The position numbers and the translations under genes are program-made. 64,000 nucleotides of DNA. Source: Hofstenia miamia (taxonomy: Eukaryota > Xenacoelomorpha > Acoela). The notes beneath the pieces are model-generated. The model saw only the letters and a list, made by a program, of their open reading frames with translations, was not told the DNA's origin and made no database searches. The stretch spans positions 1,073,049-1,137,048 of the forward strand of contig SCFE01000020.1 in assembly GCA_004352715.1 (NCBI GenBank). Direction: 5' to 3'. Position 1 is the first letter of the stretch. Each line of letters starts with the position of its first letter. Positions 24,631-36,004 of the stretch are shown here, one piece after another.

Positions 24631-24812
24631 NNNNNNNNNNNNNNNNNNNNNNNNNNNNNNNNNNNNNNNNNNNNNNNNNNNNNNNNNNNNNNNNNNNNNN
24701 NNNNNNNNNNNNNNNNNNNNNNNNNNNNNNNNNNNNNNNNNNNNNNNNNNNNNNNNNNNNNNNNNNNNNNNNNNNNNNNNNNNNNNNNNNNNNNNNNNNN
24801 NNNNNNNNNNNN

Positions 24813-24843
<31 letters not shown>
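24602..24843. repeat. (TA)n microsatellite interrupted by a 182-N gap
   Basis: TA runs on both sides of N at 24631-24812. The gap probably only hides more TA repeat. Confidence 0.9.
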
Positions 24844-24844
<1 letters not shown>

Positions 24845-25931
24845 CAAGTGCTTGCATGCTCCACTAGTGGTTACTATTGGATAAACCACATTAAAAATGC
24901 CAATTCCCACAGAAATTACATGTTTTATTTTGAGAATATAGAAAATTTTGTGAGATGGAAGATCATACTTCCGCCACATGGATAAGCCTGTTTTTCACAC
25001 AAAATTACTTTCGTCCATGTTTGAAATTCGAATACCTAAAATCAAGAGCGGACATAGCTTGAATTACGAAGAGTACCACTACATAGCATACAGCAAGATG
25101 ACACTTACAATCATATTCCAAAAATAATCATTTACATTCAATAATTTTGGACAAACATTTTGTAAAGATCAAATTGGTTGAATACTGCTGAATATATCCT
25201 AATGGATATTCTTCAACAATGTGCTAATAATGTTGCGCATAGCAAATTTACATTGAATATTTTTACTTTGATTAGATTTAAAAATAATGTTTTGAAGCAA
25301 CATAAAAAAGTACAATGCCAAAACGTTGGTTTAATTTTTCTTATAATTATTTGATAATTACCATTTTAGTCAATTATATTTCACAGTTATTATTAGTTTT
25401 GTATTTCATAGAATGTGCATCTTGTAATAAATAATTAAACAATGCGGTGCGTTCGAATATATATTTTCGATTTTGAATGCTATTTTTGTCTTAAAGATTT
25501 TATATAGAAAGTCTTTTACAAATTAAAATTTCTTCAGCAATTCGGTAAATTTATTCAAAATCATATCAATTTTATCTCTTTGACATACTATTGTTGCTTG
25601 GAACTAGTAGTTAATTGTTAGTTTTATCCAATTGTTCAAGTTGACTAAATGAAAAGATTTACATTTAGTTTTTGGTATTTCAGGTAAACACAAAATTTCT
25701 TTCAAGTTCCACATGTGCAGCTTTTTGCAATTTTATTAGAAAATCAAAATTTCCCATGTTTTCTGTGTTCAAATGTGGAAACTGCAAGTATCATTAAAAT
25801 AATACAAAACATAGCACTGTTTAAAATTTTGTTTTCATTTTTCCCCTTAAACAGTAAATTATAAGCATATTTGAGAAAATGCATCAGATATAAATCTAAC
25901 TCAGTCATAGCATTCAAATATGTATACACAC

Positions 25932-27032
25932 CTTGCTAATACATGTGAATCCATTATTGCAAGAAATTTCATTATCCTGGCATGGACAATAATTTTCAAT
26001 TCCTATGCTTGCGTTGCAGTATGGGAATGGATCTCTAGAATATTTACATGGAATGCAGCGGTTGCACCAAACAGAGTTCTGCGTACACTTTGCTTTGGCA
26101 TTTGCTATGTAATTGCAAGATTTTTCGTCTGATAGAGAGAGGTCGCAATCATAAACAAAATCACATACCCTTTCTAATGGAATGCATATATTTTCATCTT
26201 CGCATTTGTGATGAGTGCTTGCATTGCAATGACATGCTGCCTCAATTTCTTCATCTGTAGCTTCACAGGCTTTGAGATCTCTACAGACACTTTTCTTTTC
26301 TATGCATCTGTTTTTTCCAGGACACTTAAAATAATAGAAGCAATCACAGCTTTCATCACTTTCATCATAACAATCGAATTCATGTTTAATGACGTCATTA
26401 TGTTCATATGAATACTTGTCGCATAAAAGCCTTCTTGGGATACAATCGTCGCCAGACGTGCATGCAAAGTATCCTTCCTTGCAATTCTTCTGACAGTTCC
26501 TTTCATCAATTCTTGTCCTACAATCAAAAATATTGTCGCACTTATGGTCTGCTGAGATGCAGAAGTTATCATCGTTGGGACAAAGGAAAGTTCTCTCATC
26601 GCATCCACATTCATCAATACTTGTTGCTCCATGAGTTACACAGTCTTCAATACCATCACAGATTCTTGAAGGTGGAAGGCATTCTATGAGTGCTGTTTCT
26701 CCTATCGTACAAAGTATAAATCCTTCAAGGCAACCATAAAAACAGCTCCATTCATCTGTCTCCTGTCTACAATCTACAATGTTATCACATAATTGTGTTT
26801 TGTCAACACACTTTGACGGCCCTTCACTTGCCGAAAATGGACTATTACATTTAAAGTAACAAGCTGAGCACTCTTCTTCATCGGCTCCATTGACACAATC
26901 ATCGTGTAAATCACAATGGTCAACTGGATCAACACATGTTAATTCATTGCCACAGTCGAAAAATGGTGATGGACAATAGCAGATGCTGTTTTTTATGGAG
27001 TATAGCAGTAACACGACTCTAATAAAAAACAT
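25932..27032 (-). CDS. LDLa-GPCR exon 1: signal peptide and LDLa array
   Basis: It starts at the Met at 27032 with MFFIRVVLLLYSIKNSICYC, a hydrophobic secretion signal. Seven LDLa modules follow at about residues 20-55, 58-97, 101-142, 144-180, 184-229, 231-267 and 269-306. Each has the F-x-C, C-I, CD-x2-x-DC and DE..C pattern; the third has the full CDGIEDC, and the sixth (CRDLKAC) has lost the usual acids. Residues 316-349 form a different Cys block (NRCIPCKYSRDPFPYC). The exon ends after ...GFTCISK at donor AAG|GTGTGT, splitting a ninth module; reading on gives a stop only six codons later. It acts outside the cell. If not joined to the 7TM exon it would be a secreted LDLa protein, but strand, order and phase favour the join. 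Confidence 0.85.
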
Positions 27033-27479
27033 TTCTTGTAAAAATTTCCCGCTTATTTAAAATTTAATAGCTTTCGAGTTCAAAGTTCCTCCATTAACTA
27101 GAATACTTTCAAACTCACAAGTATGAATTAACACTTAGGCTAAGTTCCTGTTCCAAGTCTATGAAGAAAAATACTTTAAAAGTTGAGTTTTCTTTGATAA
27201 TTAAATAAAATTCAATTTATAAATTCAAATGTATATATTTGCGCTATATATGTTTACTTTCGAGTTTTATTTTCAATTAATTGTAGTCAAATTACATTGG
27301 AAGCGTCACATAATACTAGTGATAAATAAACTTTCACAGTACAAACAGATTCTACAATTTTAGAATAACCTGAAACAGGCCGCAATTTCTTTTTAAATTT
27401 TCAAAATATTTTCATGATTCTATAAAAAAACTATTAATGGTTTGCTCAATCTGAAAGCACCACATGATAAAGAGAGCTT
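27033..27479. other. Upstream region of the LDLa-GPCR
   Basis: The 5' flank of the minus-strand gene. No convincing TATA box was seen; the bases before the Met are A-rich. Confidence 0.4.
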
Positions 27480-27925
27480 CCTCTTTCTTTTTCACTCTAA
27501 ATCCCCGCGCTGGCTTTGTCCCATCGAGGTGTGCTGTTGCGCGATGTGTCCCGTTGCAGGGGCCTTCGGCCCTGCGAACCTCTGACTTTGGGTTTGGAAT
27601 ATCTTTGCACACATTAAGAAACAGTCAAAGTCCTTTGTTGACGCCAGGGGCTCAAAACCTTCTAAATACATGAACAATGGGTATGGAGAAAATTTAAATC
27701 TTTTTCAAAATTTCGAAAATTTCTAAGAAAACTTGTTAATACATTCAACAATATCTGCCATAACAAGAATCTTTAATAGAAATTTTCAACATTACATTAT
27801 AGTATGTTCTCCAATAGATCTACCCATGCCTCAAGATTTTCAAATTTGGTAATAGGCTTGGAGAAAAATCGTTTTTAATGTGAAAACACATTTTTTTCAT
27901 TTAAAATGGATTCTAGACTGCTTAA
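27480..27925 (+). repeat. Dispersed repeat family R1, copy 1
   Basis: From about 27560 it aligns with 47985-48340. Shared blocks are TTTGCACACAT.AAGAAAC, CCAGGGGCTCAAAAC, AATAGATCTACCCATGCC and TAGGCTTGGAGAAAA. The left part carries a GC-rich hairpin (GCAGGGGCCTTCGGCCCTGC at about 27554-27573). The copies are diverged, so this is an old family; its class is unknown. Confidence 0.65.
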
Positions 27926-29280
27926 CAGAGTTGGAGTTGGGCCAAATTTCTGCGCCCAAGCCCGGCCCATTACAACTTAGGCCCATACCCAGCCCTGCCA
28001 CTTTCAAAGCACAAATTATTCGACACAAGTCCGGCCCAAATTATTTTTCTTTTACACCACTGATAGTGTCTTTTCCCACATAGAGGCACATAAATGCTAT
28101 GCTATGAATTTGAGTGGACAATTTTCAAAATGTGTTGATCAAAACATGCATAGGTGCATATATCCGCCTTAGAACGTCAACAATTCTGTTCAAATTCAAA
28201 TTGCATTGTTAACCTTAACACAATTGTACGTGTCATACAGGGCCTTAGGCGTGGAGCAGACGTGAGCCCTTCCTGTAATTGATTGAATTTGGCTACCAAC
28301 TATAATTGAATGTGCATTTTCACAAATGTTACCAATGAAGACAAACATTTTATAAACTGTTTTTACATTTGTGCATAGATTAAACTTAGACTTTTATAGA
28401 AAACATATAAAAATGTTACCATTTATAGTATTGTAATGTTAAGTGAGATACTGGCGATTGTTGGCATAACTAACAACGATTTATTAATACGTTTAATCTA
28501 CTGCTGCTTTTTTATCCTAACATTTCTGAAAATGCATTCTATAGGCAAATGAAATTTGTATTTCTTTTAATTTTTATATGCATTCTTACACGTTCTACAA
28601 AACTACTGGAGTTTCACTAAAAAACGTCGACAAGTTTTTACACGAATTTCAGTTAAAATGTTGTTAATTTTTTTGCTACAACAATTTATGTAATGTTTTA
28701 AGGAAAAAATTTTGGCATTTAGTCACTGTAATAATAATACTATTTTTGAAGCAACCCCCTCTTAAAATATTTCAACCCTCTACTATGTACTATGCCCTAC
28801 GGCCAAGGTATCAAATATGTCACGTTTCATAAGTTCTTCCTAATATAAGTATTGCCACAACAAATTATTTCCAGGATTCCAAATGTCCTTCTCTATCGTT
28901 TTAGAATATATCACTTCTTATATATTACTAAAATTCTCTACCAAATTACATCAACTTACATAAGCACAAAGTGGAATTTTCATAAACGCTCTTTGATTGT
29001 AGCAGACAAAATTTAGTTGTATGAAGTATTGCACCAGCCAACAATCCAAAGCTGATTAAATTTAAAGAGAATGTTTTTTGTCATTTGTAAAGCTTAAGTT
29101 TTCAACTGAATTTTTTTGTATTTTAAATTGCTATGTTTAAGTCTGGCCCAAACTCATTTCCAACTCTGCTGTTTAAGGTTAAACAATTCTCCAAACCTTT
29201 TATTTTCCAAGTCAATGCAAACAATTCTTCCTGTTTTCTCAAATTTTATTATTTTATGTTTTGCATTTTCTATGTTTGCG

Positions 29281-29281
<1 letters not shown>
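27926..29281. other. Non-coding, short GGCCC-rich patch
   Basis: A GC patch with repeated GCCC units (GCGCCCAAGCCCGGCCCA) lies at about 27950-28000; otherwise AT-rich. No gene recognised. Confidence 0.4.
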
Positions 29282-29315
<34 letters not shown>

Positions 29316-29423
29316 TTTTTAAACGCTNTTTACAATTGACTACACTATAATAATACAAAATTACTGCATGCACACTAGAATAAATTTAATGTTATCATGC
29401 TTTGTTGCTTATTTAGCAATNNN

Positions 29424-29455
<32 letters not shown>

Positions 29456-29978
29456 TTGGATAAATTGAGTGTACTAATAGAACAAAAAATATAATTAAAA
29501 GGTTTGCAAGGAACCGCTTCCAATTGCTTCAAGTTTTCTTAGCCGTCGTCATTTTTGGTAGTTCATAATTTGCTTAAAGTAATGTATTTTTACCTACTCC
29601 ATTTTTGAAAACATTTACTGTAAAGACAAATTCTAGTTACTGAAACATATTTTACCTATTCAATTATTGATGACATTTACTGCAAAACTAAAACGTCAAT
29701 TATTCTGCTATACACTGTACTTGATCCTAAGAGACCTTAACAAAAATTTCCATCAAATTAGTGTCTATTAAATTGAAATAACTAAATTTTTAAGGACAGC
29801 CAAAAGATTCTTAAAGAGCCGTACATACTATTTCTCCATCTGCATTTCAAGGTATTTTATAAAAATTATTTAATAGGGCACAAATTTAAAAAAGAACCGA
29901 ACTAAGCCATTTTGAAAATATAACGCAACAATTTTTTCATTTTATTACAAAACACTGAAAACCAACAATTGAAATTTA
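29282..29978 (-). mobile_element. Penelope-like family 1, collapsed minus-strand copy
   Basis: 29454-29978 is the reverse complement of 38496-39003. 29331-29420 is the reverse complement of 39692-39781, the end of the GIY-YIG frame. 29312-29327 matches the GCGTTTAAAAAT after the hammerhead of the other copy. The nuclease and reverse-transcriptase body should lie where only NNN (29421-29423) and a TA run stand. The single N at 29328 replaces about 68 bases, including the hammerhead. The copy is therefore probably intact in length in the genome and collapsed in the assembly. Confidence 0.75.
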
Positions 29979-31228
29979 AGCAAGGAGGCAACAGTATTGT
30001 TCAACAAAAATACGGTAAACCTTCATACTAAGATTCTGACTTTATAAATTGGAATTTCGTCATAGGTAATTTTTAAAAATATTCCACATTTATTAGGATT
30101 AAGTATAATTTTCTAGTATCTAGATAAAATGTATTCTAGATACTATTTTCAGTGCAGAAATCCAAAGTATGGAATAAATCAAGAAGAATATTACAAAAGG
30201 TACCTCTGAAATATTCACCTATATCTGAAAAGCCGTGAATTGTTGAAGGTCTCTTGTAAGCTCCAACTTAAAAGACATGTCATTACACATGCCAAGGATC
30301 AAAATGATCAGCTTCCTGCGTTTGAAAGAAATAGGTTATTCTTAGAGTAGAATTGTACTCCAAAGAACGTGTAAAAAATTTAGTATTTTCAACTGGATAG
30401 GCAAATTGTTCATTGTACATGTACCGTAGGATACTTACAAGAATAATATACTGATGTCTACCACATGTCAGAATATAGCTATGAGGTAGTGGGTACAAAT
30501 CTTGCGCCGCATTTTTAAAAATTTAATATATTTCTTTAGATGAGGTTCCAGAATCAGAATCGCATTGTGACAAGTGGTTGTGGCAGCAATCTGATTCTAT
30601 CAAGTAGTCTTATGATAAATTGTTGTAAGTATTGAGCTCATAGTGTCTGGAAATTAGGAAATTTCATCTCGCTGTTCTTCGGCCCACATCATTGAGAAGT
30701 TTTGTTGAACTACACGTCAACAATACTACAATATTCAGTTAGGTATAGAAACAGTGCTGGCGCTACCATTAGGCCAACTAGGCAGCTGCCAAGGGCGCCA
30801 GTTGCAGGGGGCACAAAAATAATCTTATCGTAGTTTTTCATTTGTAGTTTGTAGAGAGACGGTTGGTGAGAGAAAGTTCTTTACTTGGTAATAAACACTA
30901 TTATTGGGTAAAAAACGATGAGAAATACAATATAATACATAAAATTTTAAAATATAATCGATATAGACTGATAACTTGTCATAACCAAAGTGTTAGCATT
31001 TGGTAACACTGCAAAGTCATATAAAAGTAGCTATTTTTAACTAAAAAATTAGAAAATATAACAGTAGATTTAATCAAATCTATAAACTTTTGGTTTAAAT
31101 CACATCTTTATCTTAAGTGAAATTTCTTCATTAATTTGGAAATAAAATTGTCCCTCTTTTCTTTTTAGTAATGAATTATGGTTTGTAATAAAATGCATAT
31201 TATATAATATAAAGACCATATTATTATA
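29979..31228. other. Non-coding, one TIR-like fragment
   Basis: No gene recognised. An open frame at 30283-30498 (minus) crosses a good donor (CTT|GTAAGTAT) at about 30437 but has no recognisable domain. Confidence 0.4.
30752..30815 (+). mobile_element. Fragment of a GGCGCTACC-type transposon end
   Basis: CAGTGCTGGCGCTACCATTA, then AGGCAGCTGCC and GGGCGCCA resembles a widespread DNA-transposon terminus starting with CAG. No matching opposite end was found. Confidence 0.3.
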
Positions 31229-31646
31229 TTAAGAGCCGTTACACCTCTCGAACAACCGATTTTTGACAGAAACCAAAAAAACCAAATCGTCGCAAACTGA
31301 CGCTTAAATTAAACAATTTGATTGGCTAATATTAATATATAAAATAAACCTGTCGCACGAAGTTCATTTTTGAAAATTTTCATCCAAGCCGAAGTTATGG
31401 TAGAATTGTCGTGTAACTGCAGAAAAGGTAGATGTGTCCGTTGTAGTGGGTGTTATAGATGTGGATGCACTTGTGAGAAACTTTTCGAAAAATTAACTTT
31501 TTTTAGAATTTCAAATTGTTTCGAGGGTTTTAGATGTATACCTTAAAATCTATCAACACGGTTTAGTTCTTACTGACACTTCGATTTAAAATTATCTGTA
31601 ATCTGGTAGAAAAAATGGGTTGGTCGAGAGGTGTAACGGCTCTTAA
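31229..31646 (+). mobile_element. 418-bp TIR element flanked by TTAA
   Basis: The ends are inverted repeats TTAAGAGCCGTTACACCTC and TCGA, then CAACC with one mismatch. Both outer ends read TTAA, fitting a piggyBac-type TTAA target site or a simple TA target. No transposase fits in 418 bases, so it is non-autonomous. It contains a Cys-rich open frame at 31397-31546. Confidence 0.75.
31397..31546 (+). CDS. 49-residue Cys-rich mini-protein inside the TIR element
   Basis: An uninterrupted frame from ATG to TAA. Its first part is MVELSCNCRKGRCVRCSGCY and then RCGCTCEKLF. Eight cysteines fall within residues 6-26 (C6, C8, C13, C16, C19, C22, C24, C26), with two more at 41 and 47. CxC and CxxC spacing with basic residues suggests a metal-binding knuckle, perhaps the leftover zinc-binding tail of a transposase, since piggyBac-type transposases end in a Cys-rich domain. 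It could also be a chance frame. No signal peptide is seen and no expression evidence is available. Confidence 0.4.
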   Translation: MVELSCNCRKGRCVRCSGCYRCGCTCEKLFEKLTFFRISNCFEGFRCIP

Positions 31647-32509
31647 ATTTGAATTTACTGTTTATTTAATATAAATGCATTATTTAACAAATTTTACTCC
31701 AATAATTGTGATCAATCTAATTCAAAGTTATTTTGCTTGTAAAAAAGCAAAGGAGGACGATGGGGAGCTCATCTAGTAATGATCACTTGCTTTTAGGTTA
31801 GTTGTCCAGGAAGGGTTGTCTGACCTTCAAGGGAGTTCGTCCCCTAACTCCCCGCGGCTACGGGCAATGATATCATAGCAAAATTATATGATGACATAAT
31901 TAAATTCCTCAGGAAGGAATATTGTATGGGGTCTATATAATCCTCGTTTCTGAAGAACCTTTTAGATGTCTCTGTAGAACATTCTTCGATTGCAATTGCA
32001 GTCATACTATGATAATGCAAGTGTGCGCAATGGCCAATTAAATTTACATTAATTTCAGAGCATTTCTTCTAATTAGATGGATTAATAATCCAGGCTTGTG
32101 ACAAGCCTCAAAGTTACTTGTTTGTATTTATCTGTAATTGGGGAGATTAAAACAGGTGTTAAATATTAATTTTCATTTTCTATTAATAATAAATTTACTG
32201 CCTTAGGGAAGTGATCCAAATTCAATACGTTAACAAGTGAAAATCGAACTGTAAACAACACCGTCAACAAATGGCGTTTTACGTTAACATGACCGTAAAG
32301 CAATGACCTAACTTGCACTCGGAATAAATGCGCGAATAAATGTTGATGGTGAAGTTTACGTTAAATGCCTGTTTTTTACGCAAAGGTTTACAGTATATTT
32401 AACGGTTATTATGACGTCACGTTGCAGGTGAATACCACAAATAGCTTTGCGACGCATTTCAGTTCTGCAAATTCCTTCAAACATGCTAAATAAATAGCTA
32501 AATATTTAC
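31647..32509. other. Non-coding
   Basis: AT-rich with a somewhat GC-richer patch at 31800-31860. Nothing coding recognised. It ends at the gap. Confidence 0.4.
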
Positions 32510-33509
32510 NNNNNNNNNNNNNNNNNNNNNNNNNNNNNNNNNNNNNNNNNNNNNNNNNNNNNNNNNNNNNNNNNNNNNNNNNNNNNNNNNNNNNNNNNNN
32601 NNNNNNNNNNNNNNNNNNNNNNNNNNNNNNNNNNNNNNNNNNNNNNNNNNNNNNNNNNNNNNNNNNNNNNNNNNNNNNNNNNNNNNNNNNNNNNNNNNNN
32701 NNNNNNNNNNNNNNNNNNNNNNNNNNNNNNNNNNNNNNNNNNNNNNNNNNNNNNNNNNNNNNNNNNNNNNNNNNNNNNNNNNNNNNNNNNNNNNNNNNNN
32801 NNNNNNNNNNNNNNNNNNNNNNNNNNNNNNNNNNNNNNNNNNNNNNNNNNNNNNNNNNNNNNNNNNNNNNNNNNNNNNNNNNNNNNNNNNNNNNNNNNNN
32901 NNNNNNNNNNNNNNNNNNNNNNNNNNNNNNNNNNNNNNNNNNNNNNNNNNNNNNNNNNNNNNNNNNNNNNNNNNNNNNNNNNNNNNNNNNNNNNNNNNNN
33001 NNNNNNNNNNNNNNNNNNNNNNNNNNNNNNNNNNNNNNNNNNNNNNNNNNNNNNNNNNNNNNNNNNNNNNNNNNNNNNNNNNNNNNNNNNNNNNNNNNNN
33101 NNNNNNNNNNNNNNNNNNNNNNNNNNNNNNNNNNNNNNNNNNNNNNNNNNNNNNNNNNNNNNNNNNNNNNNNNNNNNNNNNNNNNNNNNNNNNNNNNNNN
33201 NNNNNNNNNNNNNNNNNNNNNNNNNNNNNNNNNNNNNNNNNNNNNNNNNNNNNNNNNNNNNNNNNNNNNNNNNNNNNNNNNNNNNNNNNNNNNNNNNNNN
33301 NNNNNNNNNNNNNNNNNNNNNNNNNNNNNNNNNNNNNNNNNNNNNNNNNNNNNNNNNNNNNNNNNNNNNNNNNNNNNNNNNNNNNNNNNNNNNNNNNNNN
33401 NNNNNNNNNNNNNNNNNNNNNNNNNNNNNNNNNNNNNNNNNNNNNNNNNNNNNNNNNNNNNNNNNNNNNNNNNNNNNNNNNNNNNNNNNNNNNNNNNNNN
33501 NNNNNNNNN
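32510..33509. other. Assembly gap, 1000 N
   Basis: A round placeholder, 3' (on the minus strand) of the Ig exon, so further exons of that gene may be hidden here. Confidence 0.95.
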
Positions 33510-33823
33510 TCACTAGAGCAATCAATTATTAAACCAGCTTTAGTTGTCGTATTTCTAAGGTTTTACGATCCGGGCTCGCATCATAGTCCCCCACTGTACA
33601 GCCTGTAGACTGCTACATTAATCCTAGGTCAAATTTACGAAATTCTAAGGAACATCTTTACTATAACTTTTAGTTTCAAATAATTTTTAAAGTTTCCAAC
33701 ACCTACATTTACATATTGAAAGACATAGGAAAGTATAATAAATATGTGAATAAATTTAAAATTTAGGTTTGATAGTTAAAAATCGCTTTGTGCCTAATTA
33801 ATTTCTAATATGTCATATTTTAC

Positions 33824-33954
33824 CTCATATCGGAAGAAATTTCAATTCCTTCTTTGTACCAGACTACATGAGGAGCTGGACATCCACTTATGTGGCATCC
33901 TTGTGCAAAAGATTGTGACTGAATGTTAGAGACAAATTCTGGAGGATAGTTTGT
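33824..33954 (-). CDS. Immunoglobulin I-set exon (partial gene)
   Basis: A 131-base exon between acceptor TGTTTAG and donor GTAAAAT, phase 0 to 2. It reads TNYPPEFVSNIQSQSFAQGC, then HISGCPAPHVVWYKEGIEIS and SDM. This is the first half of an I-set Ig domain: PPxF, the first-sheet Cys, G-x-P-x-P and the core Trp in WYKEG, as in titin/obscurin-type or cell-adhesion proteins. The usual Cys-x-G-x-P spacing is altered (GCHISGCPAP). The second half (DxGxYxC) should be in the next minus-strand exon, below 33824, where a gap lies. The parent gene cannot be named. Confidence 0.65.
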
Positions 33955-34028
33955 CTAAACAACAGCTAAATATATTCAACATTAAAAGCCTAATAAATAT
34001 CTATTTTGTAACACAAATAATTTTAGCA

Positions 34029-35846
34029 ACCGATCCCGCAGTATCTTGCCTAAAATATTGATCTGGATTTTATTTAAATGTATGTGTATTGAATGCTCTT
34101 CTGCTGTTCAATATTTGCCCTATGAAAACTTTCAATAGTTCTGTACTAAGTCTAGAATGTAGAACGTTGGAAAATTCAGGAAATTTCTTAAGAAGAAATT
34201 ATTAATCATGCAGATACAATTATATGGCTGATTAGTGGACAAAATTTTAAATTTCTTTGTAATGCTATAGTCACGATTAAGAAATTTAAATCCTTTTCGC
34301 TTATAGGTCAAGGTCGAAAGATCCATTGCAGTTTTAATAAACTGATGATATGTAACATTTATGTAAGGTTGCACTTGCTTCTTGCATTTTGATTTTAAGC
34401 ATGCCTTTATGGTGCAGTTAAAAATTCTATTTTCTTTGTCAGACGCTAATTTTCAATAAAATTCATGCACACTTCTAGCTACTGCATCTATCATAAGTTA
34501 ATAAAGTCAAAATTTAGAAATAAATTCCCTTTTACATAGGAACTCCGAAAAATGTCATAAGTATAATTGATATAAACATGGTATATGACTACTGCCAAAA
34601 ATATATGTTATTTTTGTCTTTAATTTTAACTTTGTACTGATGAAGTAAATATCTAAAAAATTTAGACCCAACAATTTCAAATTTCAAAAAAATATGGAAA
34701 AAATGGGTTCTTAGGTAAAAAAAATTCAATTTTATAAGGTGAAAGTTTGAATTTTTAGGTAAAAAATGACCTAGAAATTACTGTAGATCCTCGTGTATAA
34801 GCCGCCACCATGTAGAAACTGCACCCCAAACCTTGAAGGCTGTTTTTAGGTTAAAGGTATGCAGCATGTATAAGCGCATCTGCCATGCCACAGTAATGTT
34901 ATCCATTCATTTAACAAACAAAATTTAACCACAATTATCAAATCAGCATTAGACATTCCAAAATATACCTTAACCCCGAACTTAGTGAGAAGTTTACAGA
35001 TATACTTTTAAAAGTCGAGGAATTATGGTACTTCATACGAATGCATCTAATATTATTTTGAGTTGTTTTAGGTAGAAAGTGTCTGCCACTATTATTTTGA
35101 AATTAATGTTTTTTATATGTATAATTGGATAGTCATACCGATGCCGAACCGAAACCGCGGAATTTTGAGTGATACAGAACCGAACCTTCTTATTAATGAT
35201 CTAATAAAAAAATGGCTATCCACAAGAATTAATTAACAAATTGATACAATAAAAATAAGCAACGAATTGAAAAAGAAAAAACAAAGATATTTTGGACGTT
35301 ACCTTATATCAATAAGAATGCCATAACATTTAAGAAACAACTAAAAATGTTAAACAAAGATCTATTAGCATCAAAAATTTGTCCAATAATAATATCGATT
35401 AAAACACAAGATATTTTGACAAACAAAGATAAAGTACCCATTGATTTGTCATCTGAACTGTGATGAATGCAATTATTCATTCATCAGCGAGACCAGACGA
35501 CATTTAAGCACGAGAATAGAGAACATATTCTTAATTCAGAAATATTTTTACATTCACACCCACCAAAAAGAAATAATTTTAAAATAATCATTAAACATCA
35601 AGAAACAAAAATAGCGGAAAATATTGCAATTAAATACTTTGAAAGACCTTTAATGACCAAACAAAAAGACATTAGCAAGCTAAATATATTTTGAAAAAGA
35701 AGGAAAAAACAGCGGTTAATTATTAATTATCTTGAAAATTACAAATTAGAATGTCGAAACGCGTTGATAATAAAAGATTTTATACTCATTATTCAAACAT
35801 ATTTAGTCTTAAGAATCTTTCATGTTTATATATATATATATATATC
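34029..35846 (+). mobile_element. Penelope-like family 2, copy A
   Basis: Aligns almost throughout with 50871-52768. Coding remnants near the 3' end read FWTLPYI, FKKQLKMLNKDLL, DKVPIDLSSEL, YNCDECNYSFISETRRHL and EIFLHSHPPKRNNFK, that is, the end of a Penelope-like reverse transcriptase and a GIY-YIG nuclease. Stops and small deletions interrupt it: codons for VYIYN of copy B are missing here, and part of the GHLNS segment is lost. After the last stop comes GAAACGCGTT, with ATTATC and GATAAT arms placed like a decayed hammerhead. The right end is a (TA)n run. The left 1.1 kb is non-coding. It ends with CCGATGCCGAACCGAAACCG, a motif also found at 50829 and 52001. Confidence 0.75.
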
Positions 35847-36004
35847 AAGTGCGATCTATATAAAAGGCCATCCAGCCGAGAATATACTTAAAATGAGGGC
35901 TGATTGTGTTTATATAAACGAACTTTAAAAATACTGCTTCAATCAAATAAGATTTATTAATATATAGAAGTAAGTAAATTGAAACACAAAAAAATATGAC
36001 TCTT

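Larger units (their letters stand above)
21481..25931. other. Long intron region of the receptor gene with missing exon(s)
   Basis: Exon 1 needs a partner supplying the second half of its last LDLa, but I found no clear CDGxxDC block here. A weak Cys-rich stretch lies at 23397-23510 and a gap at 24631-24812. The missing exon may be in the gap or too diverged to see. Confidence 0.4.
15286..27032 (-). other. Proposed gene span: LDLa-array GPCR
   Basis: This joins the minus-strand blocks 25932-27032, 21439-21480, 20498-20559 and 15286-17023. Borders seen: exon 1 donor AAG|GTGTGT, phase 0; 21480-21439 acceptor TTTGCAG, donor CAG|GTGAGA, phase 0 to 0; 20559-20498 acceptor CTTTAG, donor TT|GTGAGT, phase 0 to 2; last exon acceptor TTAG|A, which needs phase 2. 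The phases agree. At least one exon is missing from the model between 21480 and 25932: exon 1 ends halfway through an LDLa, and the next exon starts after the first Cys of another. The expected product is a cell-surface receptor with about a dozen extracellular LDLa modules. The joins are inference; the exons themselves are read directly. Confidence 0.6.

Noticed and set aside
30283-30498. Second half of the Ig domain on the minus strand (STLRIT)
   Set aside because: It could be joined in phase to the exon at 33824, but no D-x-G-x-Y-x-C follows and the supposed acceptor overlaps a better donor (GTAAGTAT).
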